Notes: generated by a model from the sequence alone, not told the origin. Shown: positions 1-8,179, counted from the stretch's first letter. The stretch: DNA of 64,000 nt from Streptomyces venezuelae (GCF_008642375.1 NZ_CP029194.1:2604001-2668000); one strand, 5' to 3'. Translations and numbers: made by a program.

Positions 1-333
1 CTGGCCGCCCCAGCCGTTGAACACCCAGTCCACGGCGGCCAGTTCGGCGCCGTTCGTGACGAAGGTCGGGCCGATGTCCCGCATCCAGGCGTCGTCGAGG
101 TCGCGCTCGACCAGCTCGACGTCCTCGCCGAGGAGGGCGCGGGCGGAGTCCGTGTCGCCGGGGGCGACGACCATCGTCACCGGCTCGTGGCGGCGTACGG
201 CCCGGGCCACGGACGCCCAGGCGGCGCGCGCCTCGGCGAGCTCCTCGTCGTTGGTGAAGGTCGGGTTGGGGCTGGGCCAGGCCATCCAGGTGCGCTCGTG
301 CGGCATCCACTCGGCGGGCATGCGGTACGTCAT
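1..333 (-). CDS. Agmatine deiminase (N-terminal part, cut by window edge)
   Basis: This is the amino-terminal 111 codons of a PPAD/agmatine-deiminase family protein, which hydrolyses agmatine to N-carbamoylputrescine and ammonia. The start ATG at 333-331 gives MTYRMPAEWMPHERTWMAWP, the usual opening of the family. DAWMRDIGPTF around residues 86-96 holds the substrate-binding Asp of the family motif, and WVFNGWGG follows near the cut. The catalytic Cys and His would lie beyond position 1 and cannot be checked. The gene starts 10 bp after the urease-alpha-like stop codon and is probably co-transcribed with it, which suggests a joint role in guanidino, ureido or polyamine nitrogen use. Family assignment is firm. 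The physiological substrate is inference. Confidence 0.88.
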   Translation of the reverse strand, partial: MTYRMPAEWMPHERTWMAWPSPNPTFTNDEELAEARAAWASVARAVRRHEPVTMVVAPGDTDSARALLGEDVELVERDLDDAWMRDIGPTFVTNGAELAAVDWVFNGWGGQ

Positions 334-343
334 GGTTCGGGTC

Positions 344-2026
344 CTAGAGGAAGTAGAGGCGGTTGAGGGAGACGGACTCGGCCGCCTCGGAGCGGATCGG
401 GGAGCCGTCGAGCGAGACGAGGCCCGTACGGTCGTCGACCTGTACGTCCCCGACCCGGGAGTTGAGGAGCAGGTCGGCGGGGCCGATGCCGCGCGTGCCG
501 CGCACGGGGACGCGGCGGCGGCGGGTCGGCATCGCGTCGGAGCCGAGGTCGACGGCGGCCTGCGCCACGAACGCGACGGAGAGGTCGGCGGCCGTGGCGC
601 CGTGCCCGCCGAACAGCGGCCCCAGGACGAGTGGTTCACAGGTGTCGGTGGCGGCGTTCGGATCGCCCACGACCCCCCACGCGGGGAAGCCGGACTTGAG
701 CACCAGCTGCGGCTTGGCTCCGAAGAACTCCGGCCGCCACAGCACGATGTCGGCGAGCTTGCCGACCTCGATCGAGCCGATCTCGTGTGCGAGGCCGTGG
801 GCGATCGCCGGGTTGATGGTGAGCTTGGCCAGGTAGCGCAGCACGCGCGCGTTGTCGTCGTGCGCGCCGTCGCCCTCCAGGGGCCCCAGCTCGGCCTTCA
901 TCTTCCCGGCCATGGCGAAGGTCCGGCGTACGGTCTCGCCGGCCCTTCCCATCCCCTGCGCGTCGGAGGAGGTGATCCCGATCGCGCCGAGGTCGTGCAG
1001 GACGTCCTCCGCACCCATCGTCCCGGCCCGGATCCGGTCGCGCGCCATCGCGGCGTCGCCCGGGAGGTCGGTCTTCAGGTCGTGGACGGAGACGATCATC
1101 CCGTAGTGCTCGGCTACCGCGTCGCGGCCGAAGGGCAGGGTGGGGTTGGTGGAGGAGCCGATGACGTTCGGCACGCCCGCCATCTTCAGGACGTTGGGGA
1201 CGTGTCCGCCGCCGCAGCCCTCGATGTGGAAGGCGTGGATCGTCCGGCCTTCCAGGACGCTCAGGGTGTCCTCGACGGAGAGGCACTCGTTCAGGCCGTC
1301 ACTGTGCAGGGCGACCTGGACGTCGTGCTCCTCCGCCACCCGCAGGGCCGTGTCCAGGGCCCGGGTGTGGGCACCCATGTCCTCGTGGACCTTGAAGCCG
1401 GACGCGCCGCCCTCCGCGAGGGCCTCCACCAGCGGCGCCGGGTCGGAGGACGAGCCCCGGGCGAGGAAGCCGATGTTGACGGGCCAGGCGTCGAAGGAGT
1501 TGAAGGCGTGGCGCAGCGCCCAGGGCGAGTTGACGCCGACGCCCCAGACCGGGCCGAACTCCTGGCCGATGACCGTGGTGACGCCGCTCGCGAGCGAGGC
1601 CTCCATGATCCGCGGCGAGAGCAGGTGGACGTGGGTGTCGACGGCTCCGGCGGTGGCGATGAGGCCCTCGCCGGAGACGATCGAGGTGCCGGTGCCGACG
1701 ACGACGTCGACGCCGTCGAGCGTGTCGGGGTTCCCGGCCCGTCCGATGGCGTGGATCCGGCCCTCGCGGATGCCGATCGACACCTTGCGGATGCCGAGCA
1801 CGGCGTCGATGACCAGGACGTTGCTGATGACGACGTCACAGGTCTCGCGGACGGCGGCCGCCTTGAGGTGGAGGCCGTCGCGGGCGGTCTTGCCGAAGCC
1901 GGCGAGGAACTCGTCGCCGTGCTTCTGGGAGTCGGACTCGACGCGGACGACGAGCCCGGAGTCGCCGAGGACGACGCGGTCCCCGGCGCGGGGGCCGTGC
2001 ACGGAGGCGTACTCGTACGGGTCCAT
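344..2026 (-). CDS. ureC: Urease subunit alpha-like protein (atypical UreC)
   Basis: A 560-aa amidohydrolase of the urease alpha family, which binds two nickel ions and in classical urease splits urea to ammonia and carbamate. The start is the ATG at 2026, which overlaps the upstream stop (TGATG); a longer frame to 2068 lies inside ureAB. The metal ligands align with Klebsiella UreC: His132 and His134 (THVH), the carbamylated Lys212 (GFKVHED), His241, His267 and Asp355 (SSDAQ). Two substrate-site elements differ. The flap Cys is Val314, although the catalytic-acid His315 is kept, and the loop that normally reads GTxATTCTPG is shortened to GVGVNSPW. No ureD, ureE, ureF or ureG is visible in the window. 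It may be a true urease using accessory proteins encoded elsewhere, or a hydrolase for another urea derivative. Confidence 0.88.
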   Translation of the reverse strand: MDPYEYASVHGPRAGDRVVLGDSGLVVRVESDSQKHGDEFLAGFGKTARDGLHLKAAAVRETCDVVISNVLVIDAVLGIRKVSIGIREGRIHAIGRAGNPDTLDGVDVVVGTGTSIVSGEGLIATAGAVDTHVHLLSPRIMEASLASGVTTVIGQEFGPVWGVGVNSPWALRHAFNSFDAWPVNIGFLARGSSSDPAPLVEALAEGGASGFKVHEDMGAHTRALDTALRVAEEHDVQVALHSDGLNECLSVEDTLSVLEGRTIHAFHIEGCGGGHVPNVLKMAGVPNVIGSSTNPTLPFGRDAVAEHYGMIVSVHDLKTDLPGDAAMARDRIRAGTMGAEDVLHDLGAIGITSSDAQGMGRAGETVRRTFAMAGKMKAELGPLEGDGAHDDNARVLRYLAKLTINPAIAHGLAHEIGSIEVGKLADIVLWRPEFFGAKPQLVLKSGFPAWGVVGDPNAATDTCEPLVLGPLFGGHGATAADLSVAFVAQAAVDLGSDAMPTRRRRVPVRGTRGIGPADLLLNSRVGDVQVDDRTGLVSLDGSPIRSEAAESVSLNRLYFL

Positions 2027-2748
2027 CAGTCGTCCTCCTCGCCGGGCAGAACGCCCAGGTAGCCGCATGCCCGCGCCCTGCGCAGGGCTTCTTCCTTCGC
2101 GCCGGGCGCGTCCAGCGGCCCGTCGACCAGACCCGCGAAACCGATGGCGACGCGCGCGCCGCCGATCGGCACGAGGCCGACCTCGGCCGCGCCGCCCGGG
2201 TCGAAGCGGAAGGAGGCGCCGGCCGGGATGGCGAGCCGCATGCCGTAGGCGGCGGCCCGGTCGAAGTCGAGGCGCGGGTTCGCCTCGAAGAAGTGGAAGT
2301 GGGAGGTGACGCTCACGGGCACGGTCGCCGTGTTCCGTACGGGAAGGGTGAGCGCGGGCGCGGGCTCCGGGTGCTCGGGGCCGGGCAGCAGCGCGCCCGG
2401 CGCCGCCTCACCCAGCCGTCCTCCCCCTGCCTCGCGGGGGGACCCCCAGCCGATCGGGTCGGAGACGACCGCGAGGCGGGAGCCGTCGTCGAAGACGGCC
2501 TCGACATGGACCTCGGTGACCACGTCCGCGACGCCCGGGAGGACGTCGTCGGGGCCGAGGACCGAGCGGGCCTCGGCGATCGCCTCGGCGAGTCGCTTGC
2601 CGTCGCGGGCCGCCTCGCAGACGGTGTCCGCGATGAGTGCGGTCGCCTCGGGGACATTGAGCCGCAGGCCCCGGGCCCGGCGGGCCCTGGCGAGCTCGGC
2701 GGCGCCGAAGAGCAGCAACCGGTCGCGTTCCGTGGGGGTCAGTCGCAC
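2026..2748 (-). CDS. ureAB: Fused urease gamma/beta subunit
   Basis: A 240-aa fusion of urease gamma (residues about 1-100; MRLTPTERDRLLLFGAAELA, then LNVPEATALI and DGKRLAE) to urease beta (about 135-230; TSHFHFFEANPRLDFDR, then GMRLAIPAG and RFDPG). A Gly/Pro-rich linker of about 30 residues joins them. The start is a GTG at 2748 with an AGGAGGTG ribosome site about 8 bases upstream. It is the first gene of the operon and is translationally coupled to the alpha-like subunit. In known ureases these parts are structural and complete the trimer; they carry no metal ligand. Fused forms occur in several bacteria, so the fusion itself is not unusual. Whether it assembles a urea-active enzyme depends on the atypical alpha partner. 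Confidence 0.92.
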   Translation of the reverse strand: MRLTPTERDRLLLFGAAELARARRARGLRLNVPEATALIADTVCEAARDGKRLAEAIAEARSVLGPDDVLPGVADVVTEVHVEAVFDDGSRLAVVSDPIGWGSPREAGGGRLGEAAPGALLPGPEHPEPAPALTLPVRNTATVPVSVTSHFHFFEANPRLDFDRAAAYGMRLAIPAGASFRFDPGGAAEVGLVPIGGARVAIGFAGLVDGPLDAPGAKEEALRRARACGYLGVLPGEEDD

Positions 2749-2766
2749 GTCCGAAACACCTCCTGT

Positions 2767-2855
2767 TTGAGCGTCACTCTAAATGTTGAGAAGCCCGCTG
2801 CCAAGCATTGACGTGGCCGACGGGCATAGGTCACATTGAGCGTCACTCTAAATGT
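2767..2855. repeat. 20-bp exact direct repeat in divergent promoter region
   Basis: The sequence TTGAGCGTCACTCTAAATGT occurs exactly at 2767-2786 and again at 2836-2855, 69 bp apart and in the same orientation. Each copy contains the imperfect dyad GAGCGTCACTC. One copy lies just upstream of the ureAB ribosome site and the other about 50 bp upstream of the permease start, so both divergent transcripts could be controlled together. I infer two operators for one regulator, which I cannot name and do not see in the window. Confidence 0.7.
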
Positions 2856-2903
2856 CTGGAAGCGCGAACCGCTCTCGCCCCGCTCCCCTCCCCAGGAGTC
2901 CTC

Positions 2904-4325
2904 ATGCCGATAGAACAGCGCGGAGTCGACACCGTCCCCGAGGCCGAACGCACCAGCGGCCCCCGCGATCTCGTGGCGATCCTGCTCGGCTCCAACCTCT
3001 GTCTGGGGGTGATCGTCTTCGGCTGGCTCCCGGTCTCCTTCGGCCTCGACCTCTGGGCCTCGGTCACCTCGGTCGTCACCGGGACCGTCGTCGGCATCGC
3101 CGTCACCGCCCCGCTCGCGCTCGTCTCCCTCCGCACCGCCACCAACCTCTCCACCTCCTCCGGCGCCTTCTTCGGCGTCCGGGGCCGGCTCGTCGGCTCC
3201 GTGGTCGGGCTGCTGCTGTCGCTCGGCTACACCGCGCTGACGCTGTGGATCGGCGGGGACGTCATGGTGGGGACGCTGGCCCGGCTGGTCGGCCTGCCGA
3301 CCGGCAGCGCCTCGCACGCCGTCGTCTACGCCCTGCTCGCCGCCGCCACGGCCGTCGCCGCGGTCTACGGCTACCGGCTGCTGCTCAAGCTGAGCAAGAC
3401 GCTCGCGGTCGGCATGACCGTGCTCCTCGCGGTCGGTCTCGTCGCGTACGCCGGGGACTTCACCACGGCCGCCGTACCGGAGACCCCGTACCTGCTCGGC
3501 TCGTTCTGGCCGACGTGGCTGCTCTCCGCCGTCGCCGCCGGACTCAGCGGGCCGGTCGCCTTCATCACCCTGCTCGGCGACTACACCCGGTACGTCTCGC
3601 CCGCGCGGCACAGCGCGAAGAAGGTCTGGTACGCCACCTGCCTCGGCCTCCTCGTCGGCCTCCTGATCCCCCAGCTCTTCGGCACGGTCACCGCTCTCGC
3701 GTCCCGCGGGGCCCTCGACTACGCGGGGCCGCTCGTCGCCGCCTCGCCCGCCTGGTACCTGGTGCCGCTGCTCCTCGCGGCGACGGCCGGTTCCGTCGGC
3801 AACGCCGGGCTGATGCTGTACTCGATGGGGCTCGACCTCGACGCGATCCTGCCCCGCGCCACCCGGGCGCGCGCCACGCTCGTGGTCGCGGCGGTGGCGA
3901 CGGCCTTCGTCTTCCTGGGCCACTTCGCCTCGGACGCCCAGACGGCGATGACCTCGTTCGTCCTGCTGCTCACCGCGATCGGCACCCCGTGGGCCGTGAT
4001 CACCCTGATCGGGCACGTGCGGTGCGGCGGGACGTACGACCCGGAGGCGCTCCAGGTCTACAACAACCGCTCGCGCGGCGGGATCTACTGGTTCTCGGCG
4101 GGCTGGCACCCGCGCGCCACCGCCTCCTGGGCGATCGGCGCGGCGGTCGGGCTGGCCGGGGTGTCGACGCCGCTCTACGAGGGGCCGCTGCTCGCCCTGA
4201 CGGGCGGGATCGACTGCAGCTTCGTGCTGTCGGGGGTGGCGGGCGGCGCGCTGTACGCCGTACTGACGCCGAACAGGGCTCCCGGGACCGTCACGGCCCC
4301 GGAAGCCCTGGCTGCCACGGAGTAG
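2904..4325 (+). CDS. Cytosine/purine/allantoin-type permease (NCS1 family)
   Basis: A 473-aa polytopic membrane protein of the nucleobase:cation symporter-1 family (CodB/cytosine permease branch). The ATG at 2904 follows an AGGAG site. About twelve hydrophobic segments are visible, beginning with LVAILLGSNLCLGVIVFGWL. Family-like features include FITLLGDYTRYVS in the middle and a C-terminal helix cluster after NNRSRGGIYWF. Members import cytosine, purines, hydantoins, allantoin or related ring nitrogen compounds with H+ or Na+. It is divergent from the urease-like operon and shares the repeated promoter element, so it probably brings in a nitrogen compound whose breakdown involves those enzymes. 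The exact substrate cannot be read from sequence. Confidence 0.85.
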   Translation: MPIEQRGVDTVPEAERTSGPRDLVAILLGSNLCLGVIVFGWLPVSFGLDLWASVTSVVTGTVVGIAVTAPLALVSLRTATNLSTSSGAFFGVRGRLVGSVVGLLLSLGYTALTLWIGGDVMVGTLARLVGLPTGSASHAVVYALLAAATAVAAVYGYRLLLKLSKTLAVGMTVLLAVGLVAYAGDFTTAAVPETPYLLGSFWPTWLLSAVAAGLSGPVAFITLLGDYTRYVSPARHSAKKVWYATCLGLLVGLLIPQLFGTVTALASRGALDYAGPLVAASPAWYLVPLLLAATAGSVGNAGLMLYSMGLDLDAILPRATRARATLVVAAVATAFVFLGHFASDAQTAMTSFVLLLTAIGTPWAVITLIGHVRCGGTYDPEALQVYNNRSRGGIYWFSAGWHPRATASWAIGAAVGLAGVSTPLYEGPLLALTGGIDCSFVLSGVAGGALYAVLTPNRAPGTVTAPEALAATE

Positions 4326-4330
4326 CGGCT

Positions 4331-4348
4331 GCCGCTCCGGCGAGCGGC
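4331..4348. terminator. Hairpin between convergent permease and ilvE
   Basis: A 7-bp perfect stem, GCCGCTC at 4331-4337 and GAGCGGC at 4342-4348 with a CGGC loop, lies between the two facing stop codons. It could end transcription from both sides. There is no T tract, as is common in streptomycetes. Confidence 0.55.
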
Positions 4349-4350
4349 GA

Positions 4351-5439
4351 CTAGCCCAGCTCGTGCATCCAGCCGTGGGCGTCCGCGGCCCGGCCGGTCT
4401 GGACGGCGAGCAGCGCGTCGCGCAGCTTCATCGTGACCTCGCCGGGCTCGCCGCCCGACTGCTGCCACTCGCCCCGCTCGGACTTGACCGTGCCGACCGG
4501 GGTGATGACGGCGGCGGTGCCGCAGGCGAAGACCTCGGTCAGGGTGCCGTTGGCGGTGTCGGCCTGCCACTGGTCGATGGAGACGCGGCCCTCCTCCGGC
4601 TTCAGGCCGAGGTCCGCCGCCAGCTTGAGCAGCGAGTCACGGGTGATGCCGGCGAGCAGCGAACCGGTGAGGGTCGGGGTGACCAGCTTGTCGCCGTACA
4701 CGAAGTACAGGTTCATGCCGCCGAGTTCCTCGACCCACTTGTGCTCCACGGCGTCGAGGTAGGCGACCTGGTCGCAGCCCTTCGCCGCCGCCTCGGCCTG
4801 CGCGAGCAGGGAGGCCGCGTAGTTGCCGCCGGTCTTGGCGTCGCCGACGCCGCCGGGGACGGCGCGGACGCGGTTCTCGGAGAGCCAGATCGAGACGGGC
4901 TTCACGCCACCGGGGAAGTACGGGCCGGCCGGGGAGGCGATGACGACGAAGAGGTACTCGTTGGCCGGGCGGACGCCCAGGCCGACCTCGGTCGCGATCA
5001 TGAACGGACGCAGGTAGAGCGAGGCCTCGCCGCCGTGCGCCGGAACCCACGCCTTGTCCTGCTTGACGAGCAGGTCACAGGCCTCGACGAAGGTCTCGAC
5101 GGGCAGCTCCGGCATGGCCAGCCGGCGGGCCGAGGCCTGGAAGCGGCGGGCGTTGGCGTCCGGGCGGAAGCTGGCGACCGAGCCGTCGGGGCGGCGGTAG
5201 GCCTTCAGACCCTCGAAGATCTCCTGCGCGTAGTGCAGGACGTTGGTGGCCGGATCCAGGTGCAGCGGGCCGTACGGCACGAGCTGGCCGTCGTGCCAGC
5301 CGCGGCCCTCGGTCCACTTGATGGTGACCATGTGGTCGGTGAAGTGGCGGCCGAATCCCGGGTTGGCCAGGATCGCCTCGCGCTCCGCGTCGGACAGCGG
5401 GCTGGAGGAGGGCTTGAGCTCGATCGTGGGCGTCATCAT
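4351..5439 (-). CDS. ilvE: Branched-chain amino acid aminotransferase
   Basis: A 362-aa class IV PLP-dependent aminotransferase (EC 2.6.1.42). It carries out the last step of leucine, isoleucine and valine synthesis and the first step of their breakdown, which feeds branched fatty-acid starters in streptomycetes. Recognisable motifs are [32 protein letters not shown] and the PLP-lysine region [13 protein letters not shown]. The cofactor-phosphate loop region [10 protein letters not shown] is near the C terminus. I take the first ATG of the MMTPTIELK start at 5439, which has GAAGGA about 9 bases upstream; the frame extends to 5481 without a better site. It lies downstream of leuB but is separated by a terminator, so it has its own promoter. 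Confidence 0.95.
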   Translation of the reverse strand: MMTPTIELKPSSSPLSDAEREAILANPGFGRHFTDHMVTIKWTEGRGWHDGQLVPYGPLHLDPATNVLHYAQEIFEGLKAYRRPDGSVASFRPDANARRFQASARRLAMPELPVETFVEACDLLVKQDKAWVPAHGGEASLYLRPFMIATEVGLGVRPANEYLFVVIASPAGPYFPGGVKPVSIWLSENRVRAVPGGVGDAKTGGNYAASLLAQAEAAAKGCDQVAYLDAVEHKWVEELGGMNLYFVYGDKLVTPTLTGSLLAGITRDSLLKLAADLGLKPEEGRVSIDQWQADTANGTLTEVFACGTAAVITPVGTVKSERGEWQQSGGEPGEVTMKLRDALLAVQTGRAADAHGWMHELG

Positions 5440-5638
5440 GAGTGCGTGTCCTTCACCGGTTGTGTGTGTAGGACCGCGCACACGCCTCGGTCAGCGACCG
5501 AGGCCCATGACTGCGTGGACGTCCGAGCATGCCCGTATGCCACGGCCCCACGTCCGATTATCGCTCGCGGGGACCGGTGCGGGAAACGGGTGAACGCGGT
5601 CCAGGGTTCGATGGTGGCACCCTGCGGCCGCACAGGTA

Positions 5639-5671
5639 CAGCCGCCGGGTGCAGGTGCGACCCGGCGGCTG
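5639..5671 (-). terminator. leuB terminator hairpin
   Basis: A perfect stem of about 12 bp, CAGCCGCCGGGT pairing with ACCCGGCGGCTG around a short loop, starts 28 bases beyond the leuB stop codon. It separates leuB from ilvE. I assign it to leuB because of its position. Confidence 0.75.
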
Positions 5672-5698
5672 CTGTCAGATGTCAGTCGGCTGCGCGGG

Positions 5699-6739
5699 TC
5701 AGCTCGCTACTCGCGCGGCGAGCGCGTCGCCGACCTCGGCCGTCGTACGGACGGCGCTGCCCCGCTCGGTGAGGTCGGCCGAGACGGCCTCCTCGACCCG
5801 GACGGCCTCGGTCTCGTAGCCGAGGTGGCGCAGCAGGAGGGCGACGGAGAGGACGGTGGCCGTGGGGTCGGCCTTGCCCTGGCCCGCGATGTCCGGCGCG
5901 GAGCCGTGTACCGGCTCGAACATGGACGGGAACTCGCCGCTCGGGTTGATGTTGCCCGACGCGGCGACGCCGATGCCGCCGGAGACGGCCGCGGCGAGGT
6001 CGGTGATGATGTCGCCGAAGAGGTTGTCGGTGACGATGACGTCGAAGCGGGCCGGGTCGGTGACGAGGAAGATCGTCGCGGCGTCGACGTGCAGGTAGTC
6101 CGTGGTGACCTCGGGGAACTCCGCGGCGACCTTGGTGAAGATGTCCGTCCAGAGGTGGCCGGCGAACGTCAGCACGTTGTTCTTGTGGACCAGCGTCAGC
6201 TTCTTGCGCGGACGGGCCTGGGCGCGGGCGAAGGCGTCCCGGACGACCCGCTCGACACCGAAGGCGGTGTTGACCGAGACCTCGGTGGCGACCTCGTGCG
6301 GGGTGCCCTTGCGGATGGTGCCGCCGTTGCCGGTGTACGGACCCTCGGTGCCCTCGCGGACCACGACGAAGTCGATCTCGGGCTGGCCGGCGAGCGGGGT
6401 GGCGACGCCGGGGAGCAGCTTCGAGGGGCGCAGGTTGACGTGGTGGTCGAAGGCGAAGCGGAGCTTCAGCAGGAAGCCGCGCTCCAGGACTCCGGACGGC
6501 ACCGACGGGTCGCCGATGGCGCCGAGCAGGATGGCGTCGTGCTTCTTGAGGGAGGCGAGATCGGCGTCGGTGAGGGTCTCACCGGTGGCGTGGTAGCGCT
6601 TGGCGCCGAAGTCGTACTCCTCGGTCTCCAGCTTCACGTCCTGGGGAAGGACGGCCGAGAGGACCTTGAGGCCCTCGGCCACGACCTCCTGGCCGATGCC
6701 GTCGCCGGGAATGACTGCGAGATTGATGCTGTGAGACAT
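5699..6739 (-). CDS. leuB: 3-isopropylmalate dehydrogenase
   Basis: A 346-aa NAD-dependent beta-decarboxylating dehydrogenase (EC 1.1.1.85) that converts 3-isopropylmalate to 2-oxoisocaproate in leucine synthesis. It opens with [13 protein letters not shown]. It has the [13 protein letters not shown] substrate loop, the KNNVL active-site region, and the metal/NAD segments [12 protein letters not shown] and [11 protein letters not shown]. The REGTEGPY form is typical of the actinobacterial enzyme. Length is normal for the short bacterial class. It is transcribed alone from the 6740-6864 region, where a bulged 10-bp hairpin lies upstream of the start. Leucine synthesis genes are thus scattered rather than in one leu operon. 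Confidence 0.95.
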   Translation of the reverse strand: MSHSINLAVIPGDGIGQEVVAEGLKVLSAVLPQDVKLETEEYDFGAKRYHATGETLTDADLASLKKHDAILLGAIGDPSVPSGVLERGFLLKLRFAFDHHVNLRPSKLLPGVATPLAGQPEIDFVVVREGTEGPYTGNGGTIRKGTPHEVATEVSVNTAFGVERVVRDAFARAQARPRKKLTLVHKNNVLTFAGHLWTDIFTKVAAEFPEVTTDYLHVDAATIFLVTDPARFDVIVTDNLFGDIITDLAAAVSGGIGVAASGNINPSGEFPSMFEPVHGSAPDIAGQGKADPTATVLSVALLLRHLGYETEAVRVEEAVSADLTERGSAVRTTAEVGDALAARVAS

Positions 6740-6773
6740 GTCGGCACCCTACTCTTCGTCCCATCGTCTGACA

Positions 6774-6799
6774 CGTTCCGTCCATCATGTGGACGAACG
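6774..6799. promoter_or_regulatory. Bulged hairpin upstream of leuB
   Basis: CGTTC-C-GTCCA at 6774-6784 pairs with TGGACGAACG at 6790-6799 around TCATG, giving a 10-bp stem with one bulged base. It lies 35-60 bases upstream of the leuB start. It could be an operator or a 5' leader structure. There is no adjacent leader peptide rich in leucine, so attenuation is not shown. Confidence 0.4.
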
Positions 6800-6864
6800 G
6801 ACAGCCCGAACGGGCGACCGGAGCCGCGCCGGGTCCCGTGCGGAGGCCCCGGCGCAGCTGCGGA

Positions 6865-6996
6865 TCAGTGACCGGTGGAGCCGCCGTTGTCACGGCGGTC
6901 GAGGGCGCGCTGGAGGGCGGCGGCCGCGTTCCGGCGGGCCTCGTCGTTGGAACGGGCGGCGGAGTGGCGGACGCGGCGGGCGGTCTGAGTTGCCAT
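6865..6996 (-). CDS. Small Arg-rich protein of unknown function (43 aa)
   Basis: A 43-aa basic polypeptide beginning MATQTARRVRHSAARS and ending in a Gly/Ser/Thr/His tail. The ATG at 6996 is preceded by AAGGAG at a good distance, which supports translation. It has ten arginines, no cysteine and no membrane segment, and the central NDEARRNAAAALQRALDRR would form an amphipathic helix. I do not recognise a family. Similar tiny basic proteins are common in streptomycete genomes. It stands alone between leuB and a LysR gene; a nucleic-acid-binding role is only a guess from the charge. Confidence 0.6.
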   Translation of the reverse strand: MATQTARRVRHSAARSNDEARRNAAAALQRALDRRDNGGSTGH

Positions 6997-7259
6997 GAGG
7001 GATCGACTCCTTGAGATCAGTGATGATCCGAAAGTGCGGAGATCAGTGGTGATCGAAGGCGCCGGCAGGGGCGGGGAGCGCCGCCGCAGGGGTTGCCTGC
7101 ACAGGGGCGTCGCGCTCTCGACCGCCATTCGCTGATGTAGCGAGACGTTCGGCTTCTACAAAGCTAGGGCAGGGCGCCGCATCTGTCTCCACAATTACTC
7201 GGACTTCCTACTATCTGAGACGGCGTGGGACCGAGAGTCCCCCGAGGGCCTCCCGAGGG

Positions 7260-8144
7260 TCACCCCGCGACAGCCCGCAGCTCCCGGATGAGGGCGCGCA
7301 CGGCGAGCGAGGCCGCCAGCTCGGGAGTGGTGACATAGCCCACCGAACGCGTCGGGCGCTCCGGGCCGAGATCGGTGATCTCGACGGAGGGCGGTGCTCC
7401 GGCCAGGGAGAGCTCCGGCATCACGGCCATCCCGTAACCGGTGCTCACCATCGCGAGCACCGCTCCGTCGTCCTCCGCCTGCACCGTCGCGGGCGGCAGC
7501 CACTCCTGCCCGGCCCACCATTCCCTGGTGTACGAGGTGCAGTTCTCGGTCCAGTCGACCAGCGGCAGCGAGCGCGGCGCCGGATGCCCCGCCGGGTGCA
7601 CCAGCGCGTACCCCTCCTCGAGCAGGACGCCCCCGACCAGCTCGGGCGGCACGGGCGAGGTGGTCCCGATGGTCGCGATCCCCAGGTCCGCCCGCCCGTC
7701 GAGGACTTCACCGGCCGTGCCGCGCCCGACCTCCCGTACGATCCGCACCTCGGGCACGAGCTCCGGGTGTCGCTCCGTCAGCCGCCCGAGGACACGCGGC
7801 AGCAGATGAAGCGCCGCGCTGCGGAAGGCCGCGATCCGCAGCGGCCCGGCGAGGGCGGCGGGTCCGGTGCCGCTTCCCGCGCCGCGCACCTCGGCCGCCA
7901 TGACGTCCAGGAGCCGGAGCACCCGCCGGGCGTGCGCGAGGGCCCGCTCGCCCGCCGCCGTCGGAGTGGCGCCGCTCCGGCCCCGCTCGAAGAGGACGGC
8001 GCCCAGCTTGCGTTCGCTGCCCCGCACCGAGTGCGAGACGGCCGACTGGGTCATGCCGAGGGCGACGGCGGCGGCGGAGAAGCCCCGCTCGCGGTCGACG
8101 GCCACCAGGACGCGCAGTTCGCGCGGGGCCAGGTCCTCGGTCAT
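7260..8144 (-). CDS. LysR-family transcriptional regulator
   Basis: A 294-aa LysR-type regulator. The winged helix-turn-helix is at residues 5-64 (LRVLVAVDRERGFSAAAVAL, then MTQSAVSHSVR, LFERGRSGATPTAAG). A two-lobed effector-binding domain follows (PLRIAAFRSAALHLLPRVL, GRADLGIATIG, VSTGYGMAVMPELSL). The ATG at 8144 is chosen because GGTGGGAG lies just upstream; the frame extends four codons further. It is divergent from a zinc-independent oxidoreductase gene with about 100 bp between starts. A dyad ATGA-N7-TCAT at 8165-8179 fits a LysR site, so it likely controls that neighbour and itself. The effector is unknown. Confidence 0.88.
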   Translation of the reverse strand: MTEDLAPRELRVLVAVDRERGFSAAAVALGMTQSAVSHSVRGSERKLGAVLFERGRSGATPTAAGERALAHARRVLRLLDVMAAEVRGAGSGTGPAALAGPLRIAAFRSAALHLLPRVLGRLTERHPELVPEVRIVREVGRGTAGEVLDGRADLGIATIGTTSPVPPELVGGVLLEEGYALVHPAGHPAPRSLPLVDWTENCTSYTREWWAGQEWLPPATVQAEDDGAVLAMVSTGYGMAVMPELSLAGAPPSVEITDLGPERPTRSVGYVTTPELAASLAVRALIRELRAVAG

Positions 8145-8164
8145 CACGGCTCCCACCTCGTCGT

Positions 8165-8179
8165 ATGAGCGGCATTCAT
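8165..8179. promoter_or_regulatory. Candidate LysR operator
   Basis: The 15-bp dyad ATGA-N7-TCAT lies between the divergent LysR and oxidoreductase starts. Its size and symmetry suit the T-N11-A class of LysR sites. This is an inference from position and symmetry. Confidence 0.35.

Noticed and set aside
17..2062. Long plus-strand open frame opposite the urease-like operon
   Set aside because: It is antisense to well-conserved urease subunits and its translation is low-complexity Arg/Gly/Val/Asp sequence, the usual shadow of high-GC coding.
2828..2855. Possible GlnR box in the urease promoter region
   Set aside because: GTCAC fits one half-site but the partner half (GAAAC-like at 6 bp) is missing in both repeat copies.
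5440..5638. T-box or riboswitch upstream of ilvE
   Set aside because: No T-box sequence or specifier-loop layout could be made out in this 200-bp region.
6740..6864. Leucine attenuator before leuB
   Set aside because: There is a hairpin but no small open frame with leucine codons and no T-rich terminator.
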